From: Synura sp. LO234KE | Taxonomy: Eukaryota > Sar > Synurophyceae > Synurales > Mallomonadaceae | Reading direction: 5' to 3' | Length of the DNA: 22,055 nt | Assembly (NCBI GenBank): GCA_015143735.1 | Contig: VKHC01000054.1 | Coordinates: 1-22,055, forward strand | Notes under the pieces: model-generated | The model's input: only the letters and a program-made list of their open reading frames with translations | Databases searched by the model: none | What the model was told of the DNA's origin: nothing | Part shown: in pieces, positions 1-9,975 of the stretch | Numbering within the stretch: position 1 is the stretch's first letter | Layout: the number at the start of each line of letters is the position of its first letter | Program-made: the position numbers and the translations under genes

Positions 1-525
1 TGCTGAGCCATTTGTCTGCTCATTCGGGATTAGAACTGCATTTCTACCCATCGATACTAACTAGAGTCAACTGCATTCGGCAAGAAGTTAGTACATCAGG
101 AGCTGTTTTTGAGTTTGGTTGTGGAATAGTGTTTAGTAGTGAGGAGTGTTCGACAGAAGTCGACTAAGCGTAAGTACGACATACCGCGAGCTTTCTCAGA
201 GCCGAACTGTGTTGGAGGAGTAGCTGCGGCACAGGGAAAGTAAACATATATCTAATGCTAAATTTACAATTGTGACCTAGGAGAGCGCCTCAGCTCAATG
301 AAGTGACTGACGGAGTAGATTATGAAGGAGGGACTAGAGGGACCGACTTTGCATAGAGTGGTAGAGAAATTGAGGAGAGCAAGTAGTTTTACGGTGATGT
401 GTTAGCGGAGTTCTGCTTGACCATACAGACTCCTGGATTGATGATGAAGTTCCACTTACGGATAACGAGACAATGACCTCACCGTCTTGGAGCTGTGGAG
501 ACAGGCAGAGGTGGCTGAGATTTAG

Positions 526-1160
526 TCATTGCCGACGAGGTTACCAGTAGGACTGAAGTTGATGCACGCGAAGTGGATCTATACGATGAAGTATGATTCG
601 GAGGGGAACATCGTTACGAGGAAGGCCCGTTTAGTTGCTCAGATTTTTCGATAAGTGTTTGGCATGAACTTGGATGAGACGTATGCCCAGGTGACAACTA
701 TGGATACTCTGCAACTTGTACTTGCCTTATCAACACAGTTTGGTTTGACTATTCAACGGATGGATGCAGAGACTGTGTTTTTGAATGCTAAGTTGAACGA
801 GGAGATGTATATTAAGCCCACTGTAGAAATAGAGGTACCTGCGGAGAGTAAGTGATTAGACTGATGAAAGCGCTTTACGGACTGAAACAGTCCCCAAGAC
901 CATAGTTTAAGGACGTTGCTAGTAATTTGAAGATGTCTAACTTTAAGACGTTACCGAATGAACCGTGTCTCTACTACAGGCAGTTTAAGGGACTGAATCT
1001 AATCTCACTGTATGTAGAAGACTTCGCGATTGCTGGTAATGTGAATGCCGTTGAGAGTTAAATATATTATTTTAAGAAAGTACGAGATGAGGGACTAGAG
1101 GAAGTTTCTGGGGTGTGAGGTATTGATTGATGAGGCGACAGGAGATTACTCGATGAACTA
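526..1160 (+). pseudogene. Ty1/copia reverse transcriptase remnant
   Basis: A decayed copia-type pol fragment. Frame 1 from 526 reads the usual N-terminal part of the RVT_2 domain: a KWIY start, KYDSEGNIV, then KARLVAQ, followed by a stop at about 652. The stretch 655-855 continues with DETYAQV, the MDAETVFLNAKL segment (normally D-V-x-T-A-F-L-N-G) and EEMYIKP. After 855 the homology moves to another frame (from about 861) with ALYGLKQSPRP, a stop where the family has Trp, and YVED at 1011-1022 in place of the catalytic YVDD. A last piece near 1085-1160 resembles the conserved FLG-x-E segment. At least one frameshift and several stops mean no functional enzyme. The family assignment is firm. 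Age and element boundaries are not determined. Confidence 0.85.
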
Positions 1161-1272
1161 GAGCATATTATGTATTGACTGTATAAGAAGTACTTACCGC
1201 TTGGGGGAGCCAGAGTGCAGAAATCTATGTCAGAGAAGACGTTAACAAAGGAGAAAGAATAGAAATAGCTAC

Positions 1273-1362
1273 GCTTAGCTTGGTAAAACATGACAAGCAT
1301 AATTTCACTAAGAACCCTTACGAGCCACTTTGGCAGATTTCGTTAGGGGTAAGGGCAGTGGA
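1273..1362 (+). repeat. Dispersed repeat copy A (matches right edge of window)
   Basis: About 90 bp beginning near cttagcttggtaaaacatga and running to aggggtaagggcagtgga. A diverged copy in the same orientation lies at 21908-22001. Shared blocks include ggtaaaacatgacaagc, ataatttcac, ttggcagatt and aggggtaagggca. The copies differ by substitutions and small indels. This one directly follows the decayed copia RT, so it is probably part of that element family. I cannot assign it to a protein domain. Confidence 0.65.
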
Positions 1363-2589
1363 CGTTCATATGCATCCAGCAGATATTTTTCAATGATTTT
1401 TTAACGCTTTATCACTGAAACATAATAAATAGGCGTGTGTGTGTTATCGTTGTACATTTTCATTTTTTATGCTTATTTTATACATTCGCCCATCATCATG
1501 GGAGATTTTCATTTCGTCCGTCCTATGATGCTGACGAGTTTGATCCCCTTATTTTAAGGGAACACTATTTCATTGATATCCGTTTATCCTTGACATCATT
1601 TATTTTTTTAATTGCAATAGTATCCAAGTAAGAATATTTTAATGTTCTTGTCCTCACCTGCTCAGCTTTCGGTTCGTTTAAGTGTGTAGTGAAACTCACG
1701 TATTTTACTCTTACCCCGCGCTTTTAACCATTAAACTACTCACTTTGCTTTTTTGCCTTTAGTCATCGTTATCCCTCTGTAGTATAGTTAGTTACTTGTA
1801 GATTGCAACCACCACCAAGCTGGTACCACACTAGTAATACGAGAGAGCTGCTACTCTCTCGAGCTCGCAACTAGCTTTTTAGCGCCCCACTCTGTAGCGT
1901 TTCCCGCACGCACTCCCTCATGCCTGCCGCAGGCTAATAGTAAAAACCTGGCAGCACTCCTAATTCTGCTGTGGTCCCATCATCACCGTCTTCCTTGCCT
2001 CACTGCGCAGGTACGCCACAAGATAGGAAAATATTGGACGTATTTTGCGGTAAGAAGTCCTTTCTCCTTTATAAAGTATAAGTCTCTTTCCTATATTTAC
2101 ATGAACGGGCCTGGCGCCTACATCACCATCCAGTAAAATGCAAGCAAAGTTTACACTCCCCCCTTTACGAAAACGCTTTTGTTTGGATTTTTTACCTGGT
2201 CAATATTTTCCCTAACAACCCATGTAAATCAAAAATTGCTTCCTTTAGGCGTAGTAGCACGCTCTGCTTCGAGGTAGTTTACCGGGATTCATAATATTTG
2301 GAAAGATTCCTAGTAATCCAGAATATTAGTGGATGGGGGGGTACGTTTTGGGATAATATTAGATAGAAGCAACGTGTAGTTGCCCGAGGTATAGCGGTGC
2401 TATATGCATACAATCCAGATGTAGTGTGCGATAGAACCATTGAATGTTAAGTAATTTTTAGCAAAACTCATAAAACTCAGTTTTGGAACATATTTAGGTT
2501 CCATATTCTGTTTCGAATGACTTGTAGCGGAGTCGAGCATTGAATCAGAGTACATGGACTTGTGCTGTGGTACTTGTGAGACCTTAGGA
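1363..2589. other. Gap inside decayed copia region, no gene seen
   Basis: Only short frames without family signals were found. It lies between the RT remnant and an RNase H remnant. In an intact copia element these domains are usually separated by several hundred bases, so the roughly 1.4 kb here suggests inserted or rearranged sequence. No LTR ends or target-site duplication could be identified by eye. Confidence 0.4.
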
Positions 2590-2810
2590 CTTAATATGAC
2601 TGTCATTAAGCAGGGATATGCAAAGCAGAAACCAATCTCAGTTTATGAAGATAATCAGCCATCGATATACTTAGAGGTACAACACGGACAGTTCCAAGAC
2701 TAAGCGCATCTATGTTATTTATCATTTTATTCGTGAACAGCTTGATTCCTACGACTAACGAAGCCCCTACCTGCAGAAACTCGTGAGGCATATGTCTTGT
2801 CTCCTAGTAA
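2590..2810 (+). pseudogene. Copia RNase H C-terminal remnant
   Basis: From 2641 the + strand reads VYEDNQPSIYLEV, matching the Y-E-D-N-Q-x-x-I segment of copia RNase H (the DN pair is conserved). It then hits a stop at about 2701. The following bases, in shifted frames, still resemble the usual tail of histidine, phenylalanine and arginine residues after the domain and the final LTKPL-like segment. The piece has the same orientation as the RT remnant and could belong to the same insertion. It is not functional. Confidence 0.65.
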
Positions 2811-3159
2811 ATATCTATTCAGAGGATGAAGGGTGTTAATTACTGTCTATATTAGTACTCAGTTATTTGCAATTCAGGATACGGAAGAGTGCTCTTGCGC
2901 TTATCTAGCATTTAGGACGTACTTAAACATTAGCTACGGCTTTCCCTTAGGAAATTTCTAAGAGGTTTACGTGGACGCAACACCAAATTGTTCAGTACTT
3001 GTTTGTAAATCCTTATATAGCTATATGTTCTATGAGGGCGACGTGGTCAACAACGTAAATGAAGACTCAGTCTTGCTCTGTTCGTTTAATGGGGAGTGTC
3101 AGAATATCTGCTTAGACGAACCAGAGCAGATTCTCTAACTCAGTCAGTATTAAAGAGAA

Positions 3160-3358
3160 CGGTACGGAGGTGTGGTACCCTAAGCAGTCAAGGATCTTGG
3201 AGCGGAGTTTCTTGCTATTAGAAAGGAAGCGAATGGTTATTGGTGGAGGAATGCACTTCGTAAGTACTATCCAACACTTGAGTAAAGTAGCTATTGAAAG
3301 GATTGGTGCTTTGGGACTCTTAATTATATTGTTTATATTACTAACTAATGTTATGTAA
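3160..3358 (+). pseudogene. Possible second copia RNase H fragment
   Basis: The frame at 3170-3358 begins with VWYPKQSRIL, which resembles the W-x-SK-x-Q-x-x-V motif of copia RNase H. In a copia pol this motif comes before the YEDN segment. Here it lies about 500 bp downstream of it, so it would be a separate or rearranged copy. The rest of the frame shows little similarity and ends in a hydrophobic run. Low confidence: one motif in AT-rich sequence. Confidence 0.3.
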
Positions 3359-3396
3359 CCGAGTTAGTAAAGTTAAGTTCTTTACTGCTGCTATGT

Positions 3397-3446
3397 ACGA
3401 ACACTGGTACACTTTTTTCTAGTAAGTAAAACGAACACTGGTACAC
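3397..3446 (+). repeat. Short direct repeat, 16 bp x 2
   Basis: acgaacactggtacac occurs at 3397-3412 and again at 3431-3446, 34 bp apart and identical. It lies just downstream of the copia remnants and could be part of a decayed LTR or untranslated leader. Confidence 0.7.
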
Positions 3447-3797
3447 GTCTGTATTAGTAATCTCTTTTATCTATGTTGAAACTATGACTTGAAGTTGCAC
3501 TTGCCGACGTTGACAATTACTTTACTTCATCTCAGTTAATATTAAATCTACGTTAGGCTAACTAAGATCTCGAACTATCTGCCCCAAGCTATCTCCCTAG
3601 AGATCCTATTCCGACAGATGGAAGTGAGGTCAACCCGAAAATATAACCGCATTCAGAAAGCAAGATATCTCGCGGTTCAGCATGATCACTATTGGTCACA
3701 CTAACTGACTATCTTCATTCGTTGGAAACTTACTATTATATTCATATTAGTGCTTATGACCTCATTGAAGATTAAAGAATTGAGTGGATTGGGCCGA

Positions 3798-3925
3798 TTA
3801 ATATATTTCAAGAAAAGATGTTCTTTATGATTCAGAAAGTACCAGGTAGATAGTTGTATCATAGCGGAAGCTGTTCTTTCAACAAGTATCAGGTGAGTTA
3901 ATATATTTCAACAAAAGCTGTTCTT
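3798..3925 (+). repeat. Imperfect 28-bp direct repeat, 100 bp apart
   Basis: ttaatatatttcaagaaaag at 3798 recurs as ttaatatatttcaacaaaag at 3898. Both copies continue into a tgttctt-type end with only two differences over 28 bp. This may be a local tandem duplication or a transposon remnant. No function assigned. Confidence 0.6.
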
Positions 3926-3928
3926 CGA

Positions 3929-4462
3929 TCATGACAAATCACTCATAGCCCAAGAAAGAGCGAGAAAGAGAGCTGAATACAGTTTCTTTACACACATTCT
4001 TGAAGGCAATAAGCGCCTTATAATCATGATCACCGTAACAGCGAAACCAAGCGTGGCTGTACAAAAACACCCATGACTAAAATGCCAAGATTCAATGCTA
4101 ATCGACGTATTGATTGTGAATCCAAATTGATGAGATAAAATGATATTGAGAGCAAACACTAAAAACCACATTAGGACTACAATATTCTCCAAAAACTGGG
4201 TCAATTATTCATGGGCACACCGCTCCTTTTCCATAATCATTAACTCATCAACAACATCTTCTCGTTGTATGAACGGAATGACAAGCTTCTCCACAGAGTA
4301 TAGCTCAGAGGCGGCAGCTACATCAGGCGGGGCATACTGAACACTCAAAAACGAGCTCAAATTTAAGCACATCGAGGGTGATCTAATTCTTTTCTTGTTG
4401 TAGCGATGACCACCAACACTATCCTGATCATGTGTTACGATAGGGTTAGACTTTGATAGCAT
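3929..4462 (-). pseudogene. Broken minus-strand frame with hydrophobic segments
   Basis: Reading leftward from an ATG at 4462, the frame runs 85 codons to a single TAA at about 4205-4207. The same frame then stays open for a further 91 codons to 3929. The first part is hydrophilic and contains VEKLVIPFIQREDVVDEL. The second has two likely membrane segments, around ENIVVLMWFLVFALNIIL and CTATLGFAVTVIMII. The one in-frame stop could be a nonsense mutation in a small membrane-protein gene or mark a short unrecognised intron, since acceptor-like CAG follows at once. It is divergent from the ankyrin gene, with 243 bp between the start codons. I do not recognise the family, and a chance open frame is possible. 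Confidence 0.35.
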
Positions 4463-4705
4463 TGGTACAATATTATATATTCGTTTTTCTGCAACTAATG
4501 TTTAAGAACTGAACATGACGTCAAAATAAATATCTTGCACTACAACCTTCAGTGCGTTTATGACGGTCCTATTTAGGAACATATACACTGTGCACACTTC
4601 TACCATCGATTTTTCGGTGTGAAGTGTAAAAAATTTAACAAAACTAAAATCTGTGGAATATTTGCGCTTAATTTATTCGGAGACAATTTATTCTGATTTC
4701 TTCCT
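4463..4705. promoter_or_regulatory. Spacer 5' of ankyrin gene
   Basis: This 243-bp AT-rich spacer precedes the ankyrin start. An in-frame stop at 4694-4696 makes the ATG at 4706 the first possible start of that frame. It may hold promoters for both the ankyrin gene and the minus-strand frame to its left. Inferred from position only. Confidence 0.35.
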
Positions 4706-7700
4706 ATGGCCACAACGAGATATCCATCATTACCAGTCCTTCGGCACAGGAAAAAACCCCGAGGGTACGGTAGAGTTGAGAATGATGGCATTGATGAAAA
4801 TGAAAATGAAACCACTCCAAGAGCCCCAATCACGACGAAAGTATAATAATTCCTATATATGTAATAGTGTTTAAATTACTCTTTTCAACCGACCTAAGGT
4901 GGTAGCATCCGAACTTTACAACATGTTCAAACCGGCTGACCAAAAACTTATGAGAATATGTAAGGAAACAGGCGACGTGAAAGCACTGGCAAGCTTATTG
5001 CGCCGAACTAAGTTAGATGTTAACAGATCTGATGAGGTAGCTTGACGAGAGAGTGTTATAATATTGTGTATTGAACCGGTGTTTTCAGATAGGAGATACA
5101 CCACTTCATGAAGCCTGCTTCAATGGACACTATGATGCGGTTAAATTTCTAGTAGAAAGGGCCGGATCCTCAGTTACTGCCGTCACGTCTGTAAGAATTT
5201 CGTGCGCATCTATGTTTCCAAAACTTAAGATTTTTTGATATCTGAAGGGTGGACACACGCCGTTACACTTGGCTTGTGTAAATGGCCACAAATCGATTGT
5301 TGAGTATTTGCATAAATCTGCTCGAGCGTCGTTAACCGCCACAACTCGTGACGGAGCGACTCCATTACATTGGGCGGCAGTGAATGGCAAATACGATTGC
5401 GTGAAATATCTCATGGAAGAGGGGCAAGTGGATCCGCTGGTTATGACCAATGAAGGGTTTACCGCCTTACATCTCGCATGCTCTATGGCACAACAAAAGG
5501 TTGCAAAGTATATGATCTTGGAAGCTGGGGTCCCTGTCGACTGCACGAACGCGGTAAACACCAAGCGTGAGATGAAGAGTTTGTTGTTTGACTTGGGAAT
5601 TCTAAGTGGTGTTGTCTCTGCTCTTCTGTGCCGTGTCCTTCCTCCGACCGCATGCGCTGTGCCATGACATGATTCACAACGCTCCTCCGGCGATGCGCCT
5701 GGCCGCCAGGACCAAGACACGCCGCTGCACTACGCGTGTTTCGAAGGCGCGGAAGTGACGGTGCGGTTTTTGATTGAGGAGGCGGGCGCGAATGTCCTTG
5801 CTGTGGATAAGGTGAGCTCTAGTGCCAGTGCGAGTCCCCCACCCTGAACACCCTCTCCTTGAGTCCCCTGCACGCTGTCCGTACCATTCTCTTACTGCAT
5901 CTGTCCATTAGTCCCTTCCCTCCGTAGCCTCCACCTCCACTACCTTGATTCCCCCTCGTCCGAATCTATATCTGACCTGTGTCCTGTACCCGGTGTGAGA
6001 ATCGATATAATGATTACGTGACTCATATGCAAACGTAGAAACAGAAATGAACAGATGAACGAATGTACTCCTCCTCTGCTCGCTCGCCCCCACTCTACGC
6101 CATCTGCGCCTCCCCACAGGCCCTATACACCCCGCTTCACATCGCAGCAGCGAGGGGCCACGAGGCTATTGTTAACTATCTGACGCGGTGCCATGGGGTG
6201 GATCTGGCGGCGGAGGACAAGGCAGGAGCAACGGCACTTCACCTAGCATGTGTAAATGGTCATTTGGGAGTAGCGAAGCTCTTGCTCAGCAAGAACCCGA
6301 CGCTGGTTACGAGGAGAGACAAGGTACGAGACGCATTTTACCTTGGGCGAATGTGCTCTGGCGATTGATTCCCGTATCTTCTCTGGACCGATGCGGCACT
6401 TAGTGCAGTCGACCTGATTACAACCACCATTCCGTCGTCAAGACGTCCCACTCCGATTCGATCCTCTCTTCTTGCGTGTCTGTGACTGCAGCACGGTGGC
6501 ACTTGTCTGCACGATGCGGCCTACAGCAACCACATGGCAATAGCGGAGTACTTGGTCACCACTGCTCAGGCCGAAGTGGACGCAACGAACTCGGTGGGTG
6601 CTTCGTACATGAGGCGTGCAGTGATGTAGGATATGCCTCTCCGTCTTATAGCTATCCTATTTCCTGTGGGGCCTGACTGTACTACTATACGCTAATTTGT
6701 GCGAATGGGGCACAGGCGGGGTTCACGCCCCTTCTGCTTGCCGCTGCCAAAGGGCACCATGAAATGGTCACCTATCTGATCGAGAAAGGTGGAGCGAACA
6801 AATATATGGCCAACCTGAACGGAAACAACTGTCTACATATCGCTGCAATTAAAGGCTTCCAGAAGGTGGCCCAGGCGAGTCAATCGTTGACCGAGTTTAC
6901 GGATTCTATTTTTCAATTAGTAGGAACATGTACAAGCACGACGACCACTTCGCCACCTCGTTGACTGAGCAGTTGTTATGTACAGTATATGCTGAGGGTG
7001 GGACTCGATCCGGAACAACTGACTGTGGAGGGGAAGAAGCCACTCACGCTTGCCTGCACACACGGGAACCTGGAGGTAACGCGATGTCCGGCCATTAAAG
7101 CGATACAATCTTATCCATATCTCTCCTTTTATTCACAGGTAGTACAATATTTGTTGCAGCATGGAGGGCTGGACAAGAACAGCTTTGATAACGTGAGTCC
7201 TTATGCAGGTGTCGTTAGCATCGTTGCGGTGGAAGTGTGGCTAGATTGCTGACGATGTGACTCTAGTTTGGTACTTTGTGTGGAGCACTTGTAACGGATA
7301 GAGATTCAGGGACGACACCCTCTCCCTCTGAGGATATCCAAAAATACGCGTTTGAGATATTCGATGCAGACTCTTAGAGCGGGCGAATTCTAAACCCTTG
7401 GGCGATTGTAATCACCGGTCCACCATCAGCAGATGCGTGTAAATGCTGACGTAATATAGGAACCGGAAATAGGAAGTAGTAGGAGACAGTGGGCATGTGG
7501 AGCCTATATCCCAAACTTCGTCCCTTTGTACATGAATAGAACATCTCAATCAAATTTGATATTATACTGTAGGAAATAACATTGAACACGAGAATTATCA
7601 TTTGTGCGCAAACAGTAATTTATGATTTGGCACAAATTTCTTCCGTATTGGCACCATTAGACTGGAACGAACCCGTTACTCTGCGCCTCAGCTGCTGGCC

Positions 7701-9975
7701 ATGAACCCGTGGTGCGGTACCTCTTGAAGACGGCGCTGGTAAATGAGTCCGTCATCGACACCAAGGCAAGTGCGATTATTTGTGAATATTATTTTGTTTA
7801 TTTTCCTTTGGCATCGAGTCGCTTGTTCAAATATATCTGGAAAATTTCAGCTTTCTAAACTCGTTTATATTTTGAGGTCTACGTGCAAACAATCGATGTA
7901 TTATTTCGTGGACACTTTGGCTGCTATTCACTTGCACATTCAGTTCGGCCGGAACAGTCTCCATTGGGCCAGCATCAACGGTCACAAAGACACTGTCCAG
8001 CTCCTACTCACTGACAGCGAAGTGGACCTCTTCGCCTCCGATTACGTGAGTGCTACGACTGGGCCGGGCTAATAGCCGATAAACGTTTGTAATTGCGATT
8101 ATGATTGCCGTGCAGGAAGGAAGGAAATCATTCGAGATCGCGGCCACCTCGGAGATACAAGAGATGATTCGAAAGGTAGCTATTATGATAGAGGGCTGTA
8201 GGGGGCTCCCAACTTAAACATTCTTGTGATAGTGGACTACATTTCGGAAAGGACGGAGTGTCTATCAGTAATTTGCATATATTCCTTCGCAATCCGCATC
8301 TTAGTCACCTGGGGCTCTGACGAGTGTTATTGTGATTCCGAAGGCAGCGGCAGGGTACAATCACTCAAGCCCAGGCGCTGCGGATACTCATATCGCCCAA
8401 CTAAGTTTCCGATGTACTGTATTATACGGCAGGCAATCACACTGGTAGCGGAGACGGGATTCCGGAAACCTCGACCGAAAAGTAATTCAGTGTAAATTTG
8501 TTTACTTTAATTATTATACCGTTCACATTGAAGCTCCAATGCGTCCGATTCTAGTGATAAGTTGTTTCCATGAATATATGGTGTCACTCCACACCACTCC
8601 ACTCTTTGTTGTCGCTTGGGACTGAACTTAACTAGTGTGTGGACCTCGCGTGCATGTGATTCCTTTCGTCTTCACCTATTCTTTCCTCATCTCCTTATCT
8701 GCCGCGGGCTTCCGAACGCACAGAGCTATTCAATCGTCGACCGTCAAAGAAAGCAACCACCACGTTGGGGCGGAACCATGTACGTGCATGGGGCACTTGG
8801 TGGTGGTTATAATGCATTTACTTTACGCTCGAGAAACATGCGAATTCTACAGTTGCGAGGGGTGTTCTGTAAGATTATTCTGTGTCTGTTCATCGATTTC
8901 TGTGTCCCCTCTCTATTGCTACCTCCAAGCCGAGTGCTTGGATCTCACCGTGATATTTCTTTGATACAGCATTTGTTGGTCATTCTTGTTAAAATATATG
9001 CTTAATTTGCTGTCGTCATGTTTTTCTCCTATTTTCTATAGAACACAATAAGAATTGAGAATGTGCTGACTTCACCTGAAGCGAAAGAGAAGGTAATGAC
9101 TGGAGGTGAAGCCGCGTGCTTATGATGCGTTTCTCAGAAACAATCAGATTAATACATACTCGTAATAAATAATTTCATTGATCAATCAGTAAACGTACTC
9201 GTCCTTATCCTCTCCGCGCTTATGGGTTCTGCCTCAGGTTGAAAGTTCTAAGGAGCAATCACCGGGAAATTCCTTATTGACTTCGCGCACATTGACATCG
9301 AGTGAATATACAGAGACTGACAAATTAGAGGTTGGAAGCGTTATTGAACCTACAGGGTGGAACGCTCCTGCGGTGGCTCCATCGCAACTGAAGTCATGGC
9401 CGCCTGCACGAGACACTGTCACCGATTTGCTCGATATTTCTCTCTCGTCGTTCAATACCGCTGTGCCATCGTACGTGTCTCCCTATGGAGGTGGGACTTC
9501 CACTCTCCCAACGTCCTCCCCGGGCGCAGACTCAACTGATATTCTGTACTCTGATAATGTTGTTCTCGGACGTAATAACACAAACGATAGCAATGAGTCC
9601 CTACGCGCTGGGATTGCGGATCATAATCGACCAACGTCAGTTGTCAATTCAATGCCGGTCACATTCCTATCCAGCGCCAATAACGCCACACGTGGATCGC
9701 CTTTTTCCGAGTCGTGGACAACGCCGATGGATCGTTTGAATTCTCCTCCCGATCTGCCTTCTGTTGCGCCCGATCAATTTGGAGGCATAGGCACCACTAC
9801 GTTATTTGATCCAGCCGCTGCCCGAGCACAGCCCAACCCTAACGAGCAGCCCTTGCCTCCGTCGCCTCAACCGAATCCAAGTAGATCAAATTTGGGCGGA
9901 TTGAAGGTAGTTCGCATCCCTCCTCCGCCAGGGCACGGCTCGAGTACAGCCAACGTGAGAGGCAGCGAAAAGTAA
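4706..9975 (+). CDS. Multi-exon ankyrin-repeat protein
   Basis: Modelled as 15 exons: 4706-4840, 4899-5036, 5089-5190, 5248-5553, 5710-5811, 6120-6323, 6492-6593, 6716-6874, 6986-7075, 7139-7192, 7661-7765, 7944-8045, 8116-8175, 9042-9092, 9238-9975; 815 residues. Residues 1-45 are a basic then acidic N-terminus. About residues 60-91 form an ankyrin N-cap. Thirteen full repeats follow (motifs GDTPLHEAC, GGHTPLHLAC, GATPLHWAA, DTPLHYAC, YTPLHIAA and others), mostly 34 residues long. Exon 13 is a C-cap, and residues 571-815 are a Ser/Thr/Pro-rich, probably disordered tail with IPPPPG near the end. All introns are phase 0. Ankyrin repeats bind proteins; the partner and pathway are unknown, and no enzymatic domain or membrane segment is seen. 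Exon 1 and the exon 12-15 joins are less certain than the repeat exons. Confidence 0.85.
6875..6985 (+). other. GC-AG intron 8 of ankyrin gene
   Basis: The donor reads CAG|GCGAGT and the acceptor tacag|TAT. Using this GC donor joins FQKVAQ to YMLRVGLDP, an exact ankyrin consensus (G-x-x-x-V-x-Y-L) with a 34-residue repeat. The nearest GT (AAG|GTGGCC, six bases into the VAQ codons) would delete three residues of the repeat helix. Confidence 0.7.
7766..7943 (+). other. GC-AG intron 11 of ankyrin gene
   Basis: The donor is AAG|GCAAGT, which is the standard donor consensus with C in place of T at position +2. The acceptor is attcag|TTC. The joined product, IDTK then FGRNSLHWAS, keeps the repeat register. 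No GT near this point keeps both frame and repeat length. Confidence 0.75.
8176..9041 (+). other. Long intron 13 of ankyrin gene, possible cassette exons
   Basis: At 866 bp this is much longer than the other introns (52-468 bp). Two stretches look exon-like. One is 8344-8418 (25 codons, acceptor gaag, donor GTATTA, phase 0 on both sides). The other is about 8730-8860, in the frame containing RKQPPRWGG and YVHGALGGGYNAF. Neither shows a known domain. They may be alternative exons or chance. Confidence 0.25.

Noticed and set aside
4653-4874. 73-codon + strand frame upstream of the ankyrin repeats
   Set aside because: The overlapping frame from ATG 4706 splices in phase with the next exon and has a matching donor and acceptor, so this frame is a shadow.
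5130-5720. 196-codon minus-strand frame
   Set aside because: Lies opposite ankyrin exons 3-5 (5089-5811) whose repeat motifs are unmistakable. It is the antisense shadow of that sequence.
6869-6874. GT donor at AAG|GTGGCC for ankyrin intron 8
   Set aside because: It would remove the VAQ residues and shorten the repeat to 31, while the GC donor gives a perfect repeat.
9234-9739. Several 60-84 codon frames over the last ankyrin exon
   Set aside because: They overlap the 245-codon C-terminal exon, which continues the spliced frame.
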